The notes under the pieces are model-generated. The model saw only the letters and a program-made list of their open reading frames with translations. It was not told the origin of the DNA and made no database searches. A stretch of DNA of 64,000 nucleotides from NCBI RefSeq assembly GCF_001278115.1, contig NZ_LIYD01000005.1, forward strand, positions 3,616,928-3,680,927, written 5' to 3'. Positions 33,974-42,525 of the stretch are shown piece after piece. Made by a program: the position numbers and the translations under genes. This DNA comes from Flavobacterium akiainvivens. Its GTDB lineage: Bacteria > Bacteroidota > Bacteroidia > Flavobacteriales > Flavobacteriaceae. The number at the start of each line of letters is the position of its first letter. Positions within the stretch are counted from its first letter, which is position 1.

Positions 33974-35056
33974 TTATTGTCCGTCCTGCGGTGCGGCATC
34001 ATCGCCGTCTGTAGGATCTGCAGGTGTACTGTTACCTTCTTTTTTAGCAGCCTGCTCGGCTTTTTTATCCTCACGTTTTTTACGTGCGGCTTCGCGCTCA
34101 GCTTCCTGCTGCTTTTGGCGTTCTTCAATAAGTTTTTTGCGCTCTTCTATTTTGCGCTCACGTTCTGCTTTGGCTTCAGCTGCTTTTTCGCTGGCTGTAG
34201 CGCCGGCAGGGGCGGTATTTTTTTGAGTGCCCGCAGGTTGTTCTATAGCATCATCATTATCAGCCTGGGTAGTACTGTTAGCAGGTTTGGCGGTTGTGCC
34301 GTTACGTTTGGCATCGCGCTCTGCTTTTTGCTGCTCCTTTTTATCCTGCGCCTCTTTTATTTTAGCTTCTTTTTGTGCCTTGCGCTCTTCAAGCTTGCGC
34401 TCGCGCTCTGCTTTCTTTTCGTCCTGGGCCAGTTTGCGGGCGGCAAAGTCAGGGTCGTTTTCAAGCTCTTCTTTTGCTTCCTGCTCTTCAAGCGCCTTAC
34501 GCTCTTTAGAACTCATTTTGTCTGTCTTGGCAGCCCTTGAAAGCCTTTTTACAATCAGGTCGCTAAGGTCGTATTTTTTAGCGGCAAACAGCATAGTCAT
34601 GTCGCTCGACTTGTCAAAAATAAAGTCATACTTCCTGTTTTCTGCTATATCCTGGATTATAGTAAACACCTGGTCCTGTATAGGCTTAACCAGTACCGAC
34701 TTTTGGCTTATCAGCTCTCCGTTAGGGCCAAATTTTGCCTGCTGGTAATCGCTAAGGTCTTTTTCAAGAAACTGTATTTCTTCTTCGCGCTCTTCAATAA
34801 GCTCTTTTGTAAGCAAAGCCTTTTCGGTTTGCAGGGCTTCTTTAAGGCGCGATATTTCATTTTTCTTGGCATCCATTTCCTGTTTCCATTTGCCGGCCCT
34901 TTGCTCAAGCTGGTTTTTGGCTTCGGCATAATCCGGAGATTTTTCCAGGATGTAATTCATATCTATGTAGCCTATTTTAAGCACCCGGCCCCCGCCCTGG
35001 GCAAATACAGATGCTGTGGCTATAAGGGTAAAAAACGCTATTATAAACTTTTTCAT
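33974..35056 (-). CDS. OmpH family protein with a long charged C-terminal extension
   Basis: A 360-residue paralogue of the neighbouring OmpH/Skp. Residues 1-19 are a signal peptide; residues about 25-185 are the OmpH domain (LKIGYIDMNYILEKSPDYAEAK, then coiled coil, then FIFDKSSDMTMLFA). Beyond about residue 190 is an extension of some 170 residues made almost entirely of Glu, Lys, Arg, Ala and Gln, ending in an Asp-rich stretch, compared with a usual total length near 170. Family knowledge: the OmpH domain suggests a periplasmic chaperone; the tail may extend the tentacles or reach peptidoglycan. It lies between bamA and the short ompH gene with gaps of 42 and 45 bases. Confidence 0.9.
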   Translation of the reverse strand: MKKFIIAFFTLIATASVFAQGGGRVLKIGYIDMNYILEKSPDYAEAKNQLEQRAGKWKQEMDAKKNEISRLKEALQTEKALLTKELIEEREEEIQFLEKDLSDYQQAKFGPNGELISQKSVLVKPIQDQVFTIIQDIAENRKYDFIFDKSSDMTMLFAAKKYDLSDLIVKRLSRAAKTDKMSSKERKALEEQEAKEELENDPDFAARKLAQDEKKAERERKLEERKAQKEAKIKEAQDKKEQQKAERDAKRNGTTAKPANSTTQADNDDAIEQPAGTQKNTAPAGATASEKAAEAKAERERKIEERKKLIEERQKQQEAEREAARKKREDKKAEQAAKKEGNSTPADPTDGDDAAPQDGQ

Positions 35057-35098
35057 AATTTTCTTTTTTATGTTTAGAAAATATCATGCCAATTTTTT

Positions 35099-37753
35099 TT
35101 AGAACTGCTGTCCTATGATAAAGTGGGTTTCCCATCCGTTAGGCTGAGAGTATCCCGGAACCGGGTCAAACCCGTAACCAAAGTCTATACCAAGTAAGCC
35201 AAACGCCGGCATAAACACCCTAAGGCCAAAACCTGCCGAACGCTGTAGTGCAAACGGGTTGTACTCCTGGAAGTTTGCAAACGATGCGCCTGCCTCGGCA
35301 AACGTAAGTGCATAAATAGATGCCTGCTGCTTAAGCGTAATCGGGTAGCGCAGCTCCAGAGAGAATTTGTTGTATACCGTTGCACCAATTTGTTGTCCGT
35401 ACTGGGTGCTGGTGCGGTCTTCTACAATTGGGCTTAAAGACTGGTTAGGATAACCCCTTAACTGTATAACCTCGCGGCCATCAAGCGCATAGTTGGCCAT
35501 GCCATCTCCACCAAGGTAAAAACGCTCAAACGGAACAAGACCCCTGTCAGGGTTGTAAGCCCCCATGTAACCAAACTCGGCTAAAGATCGAAGTACTAAT
35601 TTATTATAAATTTTGGTATACCAGTCTGCCTTGAATTTAATTTTATAATATTCAAGCCAGTTAAACCTTTTCTGGTCATACTTAGCATCATCTACACCGG
35701 CCTGGCGGTAGTCTGCCGTTGGTTCGCCTGCATCTGTAAGGAAGTCACCGGCGGCTATATACTGGCCTGTAGGCGATGTGCCTGCGGCAGTAGCCCTTAA
35801 TTTATATTCAGGCTGTTCTTTTAGTGCTGCATAATCTATACCGTTAACAAACGAGTAAGGGAATGTAGTCCTGAAGCTCAGGCTGAACAAAGCACCATAC
35901 ATTGGGTATATCTGGCTCGGCCCCCTGTTTTCGCGGGTAAGTTCTGCCGTGTAGGCAAAGTTTCTTGATGTACCGTTACCAAAGGTAAACAAACCGGTGT
36001 TGTAGTTGTCAAGGTCATAATACTGGTAGGTAAGTGAGTGAGACAACCTCATGTTGTAATCCGGTTCGTTAAGCCTTTTTGAAAGGCCCATGGTAATTGA
36101 TGATATGGTAAAGCTTTGCGAACGGTCTACATCGCGTGTGTAGTAGTTGTATAAAAACTGCCTGCTGTATGAAAATGAGGTAAAGAACTGTATAGGCTTT
36201 TTACCACCCAGCCAAGGCTCGCTAAAGCTCAAACTGTACGTTTGGAAATACGTACTACCCTGCGCACGTAGCGATAGTTTTTGTCCGTCGCCCATAGGCA
36301 GCGGGTCATAAGCTTCTTTTTTAAATATGTTGCGTAGTGAGAAGTTGTTGAATGAAAGGCCCAGCGTACCAATAAAGCCGCCGCCGCCATAACCACCCTG
36401 TAGTTCTATCTGGCTTGAGCCACGTTCTGTAACGTTCCAGTCTATATCTACCGTGCCCGAAGCAGGGTCGGCATTTTTAACATCAGGGCGAATGGTTTCT
36501 GCGTCAAAGAAGCCCAGTGTGCCAAGTTCGCGAATGGTGTTTACCACGTCTTCCTTGTTCCATTTCTGGCCCGGGCGCGTCATTAACTGACGGTAAATTA
36601 CGTGGTCATTGGTTTTGTCATTACCCACAACGTTAATTTTGTTGTAGTAGGCTATAGGGCCTTCGGTAATGCGTATTTCAAAGTCAATAGTATCATTAAC
36701 CGTTTTTACCTCTACCGCGTTAATATTAGAGAAAAGGTAACCGTTGTTCTGGTACAGGTTGGTAAGGCTTTCTGCATCAGGGTTAGTTTCAGATATACGG
36801 TCGTTTAGTAGTACCCCGTTGTAGGTGTCGCCCTTTTTAAGGCCTACGTAAGAGGCCAGCTCCTGGTTTGTGTATACAGAGTTGCCCAGGAATTTAATTT
36901 CGCCAAAGTAATATTTACGGCCTTCTTCAATATTAAGTACAATATCTACCATATTGCGTTTGGCATCATAGGTAACAGTGTCTGATGTAACACGGGCATC
37001 GCGGTAGCCTTTCTCCTTGTATTTTTTTACAACGTTGGCAAGGTCTTCCTTATACTTGTCTTCAATAAATTTAGACGGGCTAAAAATGCGCAGCGGGTTA
37101 GGGAAAGCCTTAACCTTGGTTTTTTTCATGGCCTTTTTAACCTTGGCATCGCTAAGTTTTTCATTTCCGTTAACGGTAATAGAGTGTATGCGCACCTTGT
37201 CTCCACGGTCTATGTTAACCACCATATTAACGGTGTTGGCGCTGTCTTCTACCACGTTTATGGCTACTTTAGTATTAAAATAACCGTCTTTTTTATACTT
37301 ATTCTCAATATAGTACTTAGTATTGGTAATAAGGTTTTCGTTTACGTACTTATCTTTTGTAAGGCCGGTTTCTTTAATAAGGGCTTCCTGCTTGCTTTTC
37401 TTTACACCCTGAATGCGTGCGGCGTTTAGCTTAGGCAGCTCGTTAACCTCAAGTTCAAGAAAAATACTGTCTCCGCTAATGCGGGTAGCATAAAAGTCTA
37501 CGTCTTTAAAAAGCCCCAGTTTCCATAACGATTTTATAGCCGCACTAATTTCTTCTCCCGGTACATTAATAGCCTGGCCTTTATCGAGCTTGGTAAAGGT
37601 TACAATGGTTTGCGGGTTATAAGTGGTTTCTCCGGTTATGTTTATGCCGCCCAGTATATACTTGCCGGGCTCAATCCTTCCGGGCTGGGCAAAGGCACTA
37701 AATGCGGTTAGCAGTAATGTAGCGGTAAAAAATAGAATGCTTCTGCGAAACAT
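35099..37753 (-). CDS. bamA: outer membrane protein assembly factor BamA
   Basis: Central component of the BAM complex that inserts beta-barrel proteins into the outer membrane. The start at 37753 (MFRRSILFFTATLLLTAFSAFAQ) gives 884 residues with a signal peptide; the longer frame from 37789 would overlap uppS and is not preferred. POTRA repeats run from about 28 to 430 (for example GEIKFLGNSVYTNQEL and the following helix-strand pattern); the barrel follows and ends in HFIIGQQF, a typical terminal strand. The conserved loop motif is seen as the R-G-Y-P segment near residue 785 (IQLRGYPN). The gene sits between uppS and ompH, the usual order in Bacteroidota. Confidence 0.96.
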   Translation of the reverse strand: MFRRSILFFTATLLLTAFSAFAQPGRIEPGKYILGGINITGETTYNPQTIVTFTKLDKGQAINVPGEEISAAIKSLWKLGLFKDVDFYATRISGDSIFLELEVNELPKLNAARIQGVKKSKQEALIKETGLTKDKYVNENLITNTKYYIENKYKKDGYFNTKVAINVVEDSANTVNMVVNIDRGDKVRIHSITVNGNEKLSDAKVKKAMKKTKVKAFPNPLRIFSPSKFIEDKYKEDLANVVKKYKEKGYRDARVTSDTVTYDAKRNMVDIVLNIEEGRKYYFGEIKFLGNSVYTNQELASYVGLKKGDTYNGVLLNDRISETNPDAESLTNLYQNNGYLFSNINAVEVKTVNDTIDFEIRITEGPIAYYNKINVVGNDKTNDHVIYRQLMTRPGQKWNKEDVVNTIRELGTLGFFDAETIRPDVKNADPASGTVDIDWNVTERGSSQIELQGGYGGGGFIGTLGLSFNNFSLRNIFKKEAYDPLPMGDGQKLSLRAQGSTYFQTYSLSFSEPWLGGKKPIQFFTSFSYSRQFLYNYYTRDVDRSQSFTISSITMGLSKRLNEPDYNMRLSHSLTYQYYDLDNYNTGLFTFGNGTSRNFAYTAELTRENRGPSQIYPMYGALFSLSFRTTFPYSFVNGIDYAALKEQPEYKLRATAAGTSPTGQYIAAGDFLTDAGEPTADYRQAGVDDAKYDQKRFNWLEYYKIKFKADWYTKIYNKLVLRSLAEFGYMGAYNPDRGLVPFERFYLGGDGMANYALDGREVIQLRGYPNQSLSPIVEDRTSTQYGQQIGATVYNKFSLELRYPITLKQQASIYALTFAEAGASFANFQEYNPFALQRSAGFGLRVFMPAFGLLGIDFGYGFDPVPGYSQPNGWETHFIIGQQF

Positions 37754-37760
37754 CTTTGTG

Positions 37761-38501
37761 TTATTTAATTTGTTCACTGGTTTTTCCAAATCGTCGTTCT
37801 CTTTTTTGGTAACTGGCTATGGCTGTATGAAGGTCTCCCTCAGTAAAATCAGGCCAAAGCACATCTGTAAAATACAACTCGGCATAGGCAGCCTGCCACA
37901 GCAGGAAATTGCTTATGCGTTGCTCGCCGCTTGTGCGTATAACAAGGTCGGCATCGGGCATTGTGCTGGTGTACAGGTGCCTTTGTATGTCAGACTCGCT
38001 TATATCAGCTATGTTTAATTGATTGTCTAAAACTTTTTGTGCAATTTGCTTAACGGCCTGCAAAATTTCTTCGCGCGAGCCATAGCTAAGCGCCAGCGTA
38101 AGCACCATGCCGGTGTTATCTTTGGTGGCATCTATAACGTCAAAAAGCTGTTTGCGGGGTTTGTTAGGCAGCATATCTGCATTGCCTATGGTGTTTAGCC
38201 TGATGTTATTTTTCTGCATTATGGGCAGCTCTTTTTTTAAAGAGTTCATCAGGATGGTCATTAGAGCATCTACCTCAAGTTTGGGCCTGTTCCAGTTTTC
38301 GGTAGAAAAGGCATAAAGGGTAAGATAGCCTATGCCCAGTTTGGCACACCCTGTAACCGTTGTGCGTACCGACTTAACGCCGTTTTCGTGGCCAAAGGCG
38401 CGCAGCATACCTTTTTGTTTTGCCCAACGGCCGTTGCCGTCCATAATTATGGCAATGTGCTGCGGCAGGTTATCTTTATTTATGGTAGTTGTGTTATCCA
38501 T
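37761..38501 (-). CDS. uppS: isoprenyl transferase (undecaprenyl diphosphate synthase)
   Basis: A 246-residue cytoplasmic prenyltransferase that makes the C55 lipid carrier for cell wall and O-antigen synthesis. The start at 38501 (MDNTTTINKDNLPQHIAIIM) is preferred to one 30 bases upstream because it leaves 1 base after the DUF6089 stop codon. Family motifs are IIMDGNGRWAKQKG near residue 17, SxxNWxRP (TENWNRPKLEV) and the closing RTSGEQRISNFLLWQ. It is followed by bamA with 7 bases between, so both are almost surely one transcript. Confidence 0.96.
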   Translation of the reverse strand: MDNTTTINKDNLPQHIAIIMDGNGRWAKQKGMLRAFGHENGVKSVRTTVTGCAKLGIGYLTLYAFSTENWNRPKLEVDALMTILMNSLKKELPIMQKNNIRLNTIGNADMLPNKPRKQLFDVIDATKDNTGMVLTLALSYGSREEILQAVKQIAQKVLDNQLNIADISESDIQRHLYTSTMPDADLVIRTSGEQRISNFLLWQAAYAELYFTDVLWPDFTEGDLHTAIASYQKRERRFGKTSEQIK

Positions 38502-38502
38502 A

Positions 38503-39180
38503 TTAATCGCAGTAGCACGGCTTTTGGCCAAATGTATAGGTTAATGTTAGCCCGGTAAACACATACCAGTCATCGCTTTCCAGGTTGCCAAAACGCATCC
38601 TGCGCTGGTTATCAGGGTTGCTGCCGTCTATATTATCTGTAAAAGTATAACGTGCACCCACTTCTACACCCAGTATAAGCTTATCTGCAATGCGGGTTTT
38701 TATGCCCACAGTCATGGGTATTGCAATGCTGCTCTGGTTGCCGTCTTCTTTGCTTATACCATCGGTGTCTATATAAAGCTCGTTAAACCAGGCATAGCTA
38801 AGCCCGCTGTAAACATAAGGGGTAATTAAAAAGCCCGATTCGTGCAGGTTAAAGTCAAAAAAATTAAACTCAAGCCCTGCCGAAAGCTCTTTAACGTTGT
38901 TTTCTATTTCAAAGCCCCTTGTGTTGCGGTAGGCCATATCGCTATCGGCATCTTTAGAGCTAAGGTTTCCGTAGGTAAATGAAGCCCTCCATGAGTGGCG
39001 GGGGCTGCGGTTCCATTTGTATAAAATGCCCACTGCAAGCTCGTTTGGCGAGATGTAGTTTGTAGGGCCTACATCGCCAATATAGTTAGCCCCGCCAACA
39101 AAAAGCCCCAGTTCATGTATCTGTGCTTCAGCAGGTAGTGCCATTACAGTGGTTAATAATAAAAACAGAATGCGCTTCAT
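38503..39180 (-). CDS. DUF6089 family outer-membrane barrel protein
   Basis: A 225-residue protein with signal peptide (MKRILFLLLTTVMALPAEAQ). The mature part begins IHELGLFVGGANYIGDVGPTNY, then has amphipathic strands and ends in VFTGLTLTYTFGQKPCYCD. Family knowledge: DUF6089 proteins are conserved in Bacteroidota directly upstream of uppS-bamA; their role is unknown, though an outer-membrane function is likely from fold and position. Its start lies 156 bases after the nadK stop codon, so it could have its own promoter in that gap, and it is followed 1 base later by uppS. Confidence 0.9.
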   Translation of the reverse strand: MKRILFLLLTTVMALPAEAQIHELGLFVGGANYIGDVGPTNYISPNELAVGILYKWNRSPRHSWRASFTYGNLSSKDADSDMAYRNTRGFEIENNVKELSAGLEFNFFDFNLHESGFLITPYVYSGLSYAWFNELYIDTDGISKEDGNQSSIAIPMTVGIKTRIADKLILGVEVGARYTFTDNIDGSNPDNQRRMRFGNLESDDWYVFTGLTLTYTFGQKPCYCD

Positions 39181-39336
39181 TAAACAAAAATTGGGTGCAA
39201 ATATAACAATATAGATTTCTAATTAGCCTATTGATAGACAATTTGCACCTATAAAATGCACAAATTATAAATTATACAGGTTGAAAACGGCAGAAGTGTT
39301 ACTGTAGTATATGTGCCAGTATAAATTTGGTAATTT

Positions 39337-40221
39337 TTAATTTCGCTTGTCTTCGCCCCACAGTAGTTTTTTGCGTAGGGTATCAAGGAATTTTTCTTGA
39401 GGAAATTCTACCAGCTTAATGGTAAAGCCGGCCTTTTTAAGGCGTAAAACCGTTTCTACATTTACCGATATAATACGCGAATCAAGCGATACAAGGTGCT
39501 GCTCTTCCCGGCTGCTAACGCGCAGTTCTATATCTGTATCATCAGGAATTACAAGCGGGCGTGCATTGAGGTTGTGAGGTGCTATAGGGGTTATAACCAG
39601 GCTGGTAACATCGGGCATTAGTACAGGGCCGCCGCAGCTAAGCGAATAGCCGGTAGACCCTGTTGGTGTGCTTATAATAAGGCCGTCTGCCCAGTATGAG
39701 TTAAGGTGGTCTCCGTTAAGTTTTACATCGATGGTTATCATAGATGTGGTGTCTTTGCGGCTTACGGTTACCTCGTTAAGGGCAAAGTCGAGCGCGCTGT
39801 CTTCCGGGCTCATGCCTTGATAATCTAACGATAAAAGCGAGCGCGAAGAAATTTTGTATCCCCCGGTAAATATCTGGGGCAGCAATGCCTCTATGTTTTC
39901 CTGCTGTACGGTAGCTAAAAAGCCCAGCCTTCCGGCATTAATACCTACTATAGGTATGTTTTTATCGCGCACAAGGGTAGCGGCGCGCAGCATGGTGCCG
40001 TCTCCGCCAATGCTTATAAACAGGTCTATGCCTTCCTGGAGTTCTTCGTGTTCGCTAAAGGTATCAAAGGGTTTTGGCAGCAGCCCCTTTTCGTTAAGCA
40101 CAGTATAAAAATTAGCCTCTATAAGCACCTGCGGTGCATACCGGTCAAAAACGCGCAATACCTTTTCTATAATGTCTTCGGTATTGTCTTTGTAGTACTG
40201 GCCGTAAAGCGCTATTTTCAT
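39337..40221 (-). CDS. nadK: NAD kinase
   Basis: A 294-residue cytoplasmic enzyme that phosphorylates NAD to NADP. The conserved GGDGTMLRAA motif is at about residues 73-82, followed by GINAGRLGFLA and the substrate-loop motif TPTGSTGYSLSCGGP (about residues 187-201). The C-terminus carries APHNLNARPLVIPDDT. The gene follows the CBS-domain gene by 6 bases and precedes DUF6089, uppS and bamA in the same direction. Placing NADP supply with envelope synthesis genes is a recurring Bacteroidota arrangement, but the functional reason is unknown. Confidence 0.96.
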   Translation of the reverse strand: MKIALYGQYYKDNTEDIIEKVLRVFDRYAPQVLIEANFYTVLNEKGLLPKPFDTFSEHEELQEGIDLFISIGGDGTMLRAATLVRDKNIPIVGINAGRLGFLATVQQENIEALLPQIFTGGYKISSRSLLSLDYQGMSPEDSALDFALNEVTVSRKDTTSMITIDVKLNGDHLNSYWADGLIISTPTGSTGYSLSCGGPVLMPDVTSLVITPIAPHNLNARPLVIPDDTDIELRVSSREEQHLVSLDSRIISVNVETVLRLKKAGFTIKLVEFPQEKFLDTLRKKLLWGEDKRN

Positions 40222-40227
40222 AAAAGG

Positions 40228-40887
40228 CTATATATTAAGGTATTTGTCAAGGTAATCGCTGCGGTCTTTAAGCGTGTTCAGGTAAGCGTCTTCCTGGTGT
40301 TCAGATACTATATTGTAGTTGTACCTGCGGAAGGTTTGTATAATTTCGCTTAACCCGCCAAGGCTTATCTTAAGGGTAATCTGTACTTTTTCAAGGCTGG
40401 CTTCGCTTATGAATAGCCCCAGCAGCCTGCCGTTATTGCTTTCTACAATTTGCGATACCTCGCTCATGCTGTATTCGGTAGTGCCTTTTTCTACTACAAG
40501 TATACCGCCTTCTTCCTTAAGGAAAGGGGTTTCGTCAAAAAAGCGGATGATATCAGTTATCTCATAATACCCCAAGTACTTATTATCAGCATCCAGCACC
40601 GGCACAAGGTTGGTTTCATTCTTGGCAAAAACCTCCAGCACATCAAGCCACATGGTGGTATCGCGCACAAAAAAGCGCTCAAAAGTGTAGCGTGCCTCAT
40701 CCATGGTTTTCTCAATATCCAGCAGCTCAGTATCTTCAGAACCCGCACAGCCTATGTAAACGCCATTGTCTAAAACCGGGAAGTGCGAGAACGGGTATTC
40801 GGCAAAAAGGTCCTGTGCATCAGCCACCGTATCGGTAGTGCGCAGGGCTTTTATGTTGCTGTTTAAAAAGTCGGTAATTTCTGTCAT
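40228..40887 (-). CDS. CBS domain-containing protein
   Basis: A 219-residue cytoplasmic protein. Two CBS motifs are visible at about residues 6-57 (ADAQDLFAEYPFSHFPVLD) and 73-126 (FVRDTTMWLDVLEVFAKNETNLVPVLDADNKYLGYYEITDI), followed by an ACT-like C-terminal part (about 140-215). Family knowledge: CBS pairs bind adenylates or related nucleotides and sense energy or NAD-type ligands. Its immediate link with nadK, 6 bases away, makes a role in controlling or sensing NAD/NADP plausible, but that is inference. It starts the envelope cluster and is divergent from pdxJ. Confidence 0.9.
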   Translation of the reverse strand: MTEITDFLNSNIKALRTTDTVADAQDLFAEYPFSHFPVLDNGVYIGCAGSEDTELLDIEKTMDEARYTFERFFVRDTTMWLDVLEVFAKNETNLVPVLDADNKYLGYYEITDIIRFFDETPFLKEEGGILVVEKGTTEYSMSEVSQIVESNNGRLLGLFISEASLEKVQITLKISLGGLSEIIQTFRRYNYNIVSEHQEDAYLNTLKDRSDYLDKYLNI

Positions 40888-40950
40888 TGCAGTAGGGTAA
40901 TATAAAATGCAAAATAATTAAAAATACGGTTAATCTGCCCTATAAGTTTG

Positions 40951-40958
40951 TACTTTTG
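40951..40958 (+). promoter_or_regulatory. putative -7 element of the pdxJ promoter
   Basis: TACTTTTG fits the TAnnTTTG consensus 29 bases upstream of the pdxJ start codon. A good -33 TTTG at proper spacing is lacking (GGTT instead), so the element is tentative. Confidence 0.45.
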
Positions 40959-40987
40959 TGCTTCAATTAACTTTTTTCGACCAAAAA

Positions 40988-41701
40988 ATGGCTAAATTAA
41001 GCGTAAACATAAATAAAATCGCCACCCTGCGCAATTCACGCGGGGGCAATGTGCCTAATCTTTTACAGGTGGCAGCAGATGTGCAAAAGTTTGGTGCCCA
41101 GGGTGTAACCATACATCCAAGGCCGGATGAAAGGCACATCCGCTACCAGGATGCCCGTGATTTAGTGCCTGTGGTGTATACTGAATACAACATTGAGGGC
41201 AACCCCATACGCAAGTTTATTGACCTTGTTTTAGAGACCAAACCCGCGCAGGTAACCCTTGTGCCCGATGCCGATGATGCCATTACCAGTAACGCCGGGT
41301 GGGATACCGTAAAGCATAAAAGCTTCCTGCAGGAAGTGACTAAAGAGTTTAAAAACAACGGTATACGTACTTCTATTTTTGTAGATGCCGACCTTAAAAT
41401 GGTGGAAGGCGCCATTGAAACCGGTGCCGAGCGTATTGAACTGTACACTGAGGGCTTTGCACGCCAGTATGGCCTGGGCAATAAAGACGGCATTAAACCC
41501 TATGTGGCTGCCGCTGAACTGGCTCAGAATCTGGGACTTGGAATTAATGCAGGGCACGACCTGAGCCTTGATAACATTAAGTTCTTTAAGGAGAATATAC
41601 CCGGATTGTTTGAGGTGTCTATAGGCCATGCGCTTATAGCGGAATCACTGTACCTGGGGCTTGAGAACGTGGTAAATATGTATCTCCAAAAACTAAAGTA
41701 A
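40988..41701 (+). CDS. pdxJ: pyridoxine 5'-phosphate synthase
   Basis: A cytoplasmic TIM-barrel enzyme that condenses 1-deoxyxylulose 5-phosphate with 3-amino-2-oxopropyl phosphate in vitamin B6 synthesis. The start is the ATG at 40988 (MAKLSVNINKIATLRNSRGG), giving 237 residues, typical for PdxJ. Conserved blocks include GVTIHPRPDERHIRYQD, TLVPDADDAITSNAGWD and the last loops INAGHDLSLDN and SIGHALIAESL. Its stop codon overlaps the start of the next gene as TAATG, which means translational coupling with the hydrolase gene. Confidence 0.97.
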   Translation: MAKLSVNINKIATLRNSRGGNVPNLLQVAADVQKFGAQGVTIHPRPDERHIRYQDARDLVPVVYTEYNIEGNPIRKFIDLVLETKPAQVTLVPDADDAITSNAGWDTVKHKSFLQEVTKEFKNNGIRTSIFVDADLKMVEGAIETGAERIELYTEGFARQYGLGNKDGIKPYVAAAELAQNLGLGINAGHDLSLDNIKFFKENIPGLFEVSIGHALIAESLYLGLENVVNMYLQKLK

Positions 41702-42462
41702 TGATACACAGTAGGGTAGAGGGCGAAGGCAAGCCGCTTGTGGTAATCCACGGCTTTATGGGTATGGGTGACAACTGGAAAACCCTTGGCGGGCAGTATG
41801 CCAAGGCCGGGTTTGAGGTACATACGCTTGATATGCGTAACCACGGCAAGAGTTTTCATAGCGATGAATTTACCTATGAGGCTATGGTTGAGGATGTTGC
41901 GGAATACATAGCGGCTAACAACCTGGGCAAGGTAGACCTTATTGGCCACTCTATGGGTGGTAAAGTAGGGATGTTTTTTGCTGTGCTGCACCCGGAATTG
42001 CTTGATAAACTGGTAGTTGCAGATATAGCCCCACGCCACTATGCCCCGCACCACCAGCGCGAGCTTGAGGCACTTAATGCTGTTGATTTCTCTGTAAAAC
42101 CCAATCGTGCTGAAGTGGAAAGCGTTATGGCACAGTATATTACAGAGCCCGGCACTATCCAGTTCCTGACCAAGAACCTGTACTGGGTAGAGCCCGGCCA
42201 GCTGGGTTTCAGGTTCAATCTTAAGGTGTTTAACGAGCAAATTGAGAACATTGGCGAAGCCTTGCCACAGGGCAGCGTGTTTAGCGGGCCAACGCTTTTC
42301 TTAAAGGGTGATAGGTCTAAATATATACAGGACAGTGATTTAGCTGATATCTCTGCGCACTTCCCAGACCATGAAATCAAGACAATAAGCAACTCCGGCC
42401 ACTGGGTACACGCCGAAAACCCAAGGGAGTTTTTTGACTATACCATTGATTTTTTAAAATAG
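41701..42462 (+). CDS. alpha/beta fold hydrolase
   Basis: A 253-residue cytoplasmic hydrolase of the esterase/YbfF type. The nucleophile elbow is GHSMGGK with Ser84; the oxyanion segment is VIHGFMGMGDNW near residue 16; the catalytic His sits in SGHWVHAENP near residue 236, and an Asp in the FLKGDRSKYI region completes the triad. The gene starts on the last base of pdxJ (TAATG), so the two are translated together. Family knowledge does not fix a substrate; a role next to B6 synthesis is only suggested by linkage. The stop codon is followed within 2 bases by a paired-array hairpin. Confidence 0.9.
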   Translation: MIHSRVEGEGKPLVVIHGFMGMGDNWKTLGGQYAKAGFEVHTLDMRNHGKSFHSDEFTYEAMVEDVAEYIAANNLGKVDLIGHSMGGKVGMFFAVLHPELLDKLVVADIAPRHYAPHHQRELEALNAVDFSVKPNRAEVESVMAQYITEPGTIQFLTKNLYWVEPGQLGFRFNLKVFNEQIENIGEALPQGSVFSGPTLFLKGDRSKYIQDSDLADISAHFPDHEIKTISNSGHWVHAENPREFFDYTIDFLK

Positions 42463-42464
42463 TC

Positions 42465-42522
42465 TTCAGTCGCAGTCGCAGTTTTCAGGTTCACTCAACT
42501 GAAAACTGTGACTGCGACTGAA
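42465..42522. repeat. 24-base-arm hairpin between two convergent genes
   Basis: Arms 42465-42488 and 42499-42522 match with one G:T mispair and enclose a 10-base loop (GTTCACTCAA). Each arm has an internal 6-base period (CAGTCG type). The left arm starts 2 bases after one stop codon; the right arm ends 3 bases before the other. No T run follows, so it may act as a 3' end stabiliser rather than a classical terminator. Confidence 0.75.
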
Positions 42523-42525
42523 AAC

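Noticed and set aside
37754..37789. N-terminal extension of BamA overlapping uppS
   Set aside because: The extension is hydrophilic and would precede the signal peptide; starting at 37753 gives a normal exported protein.
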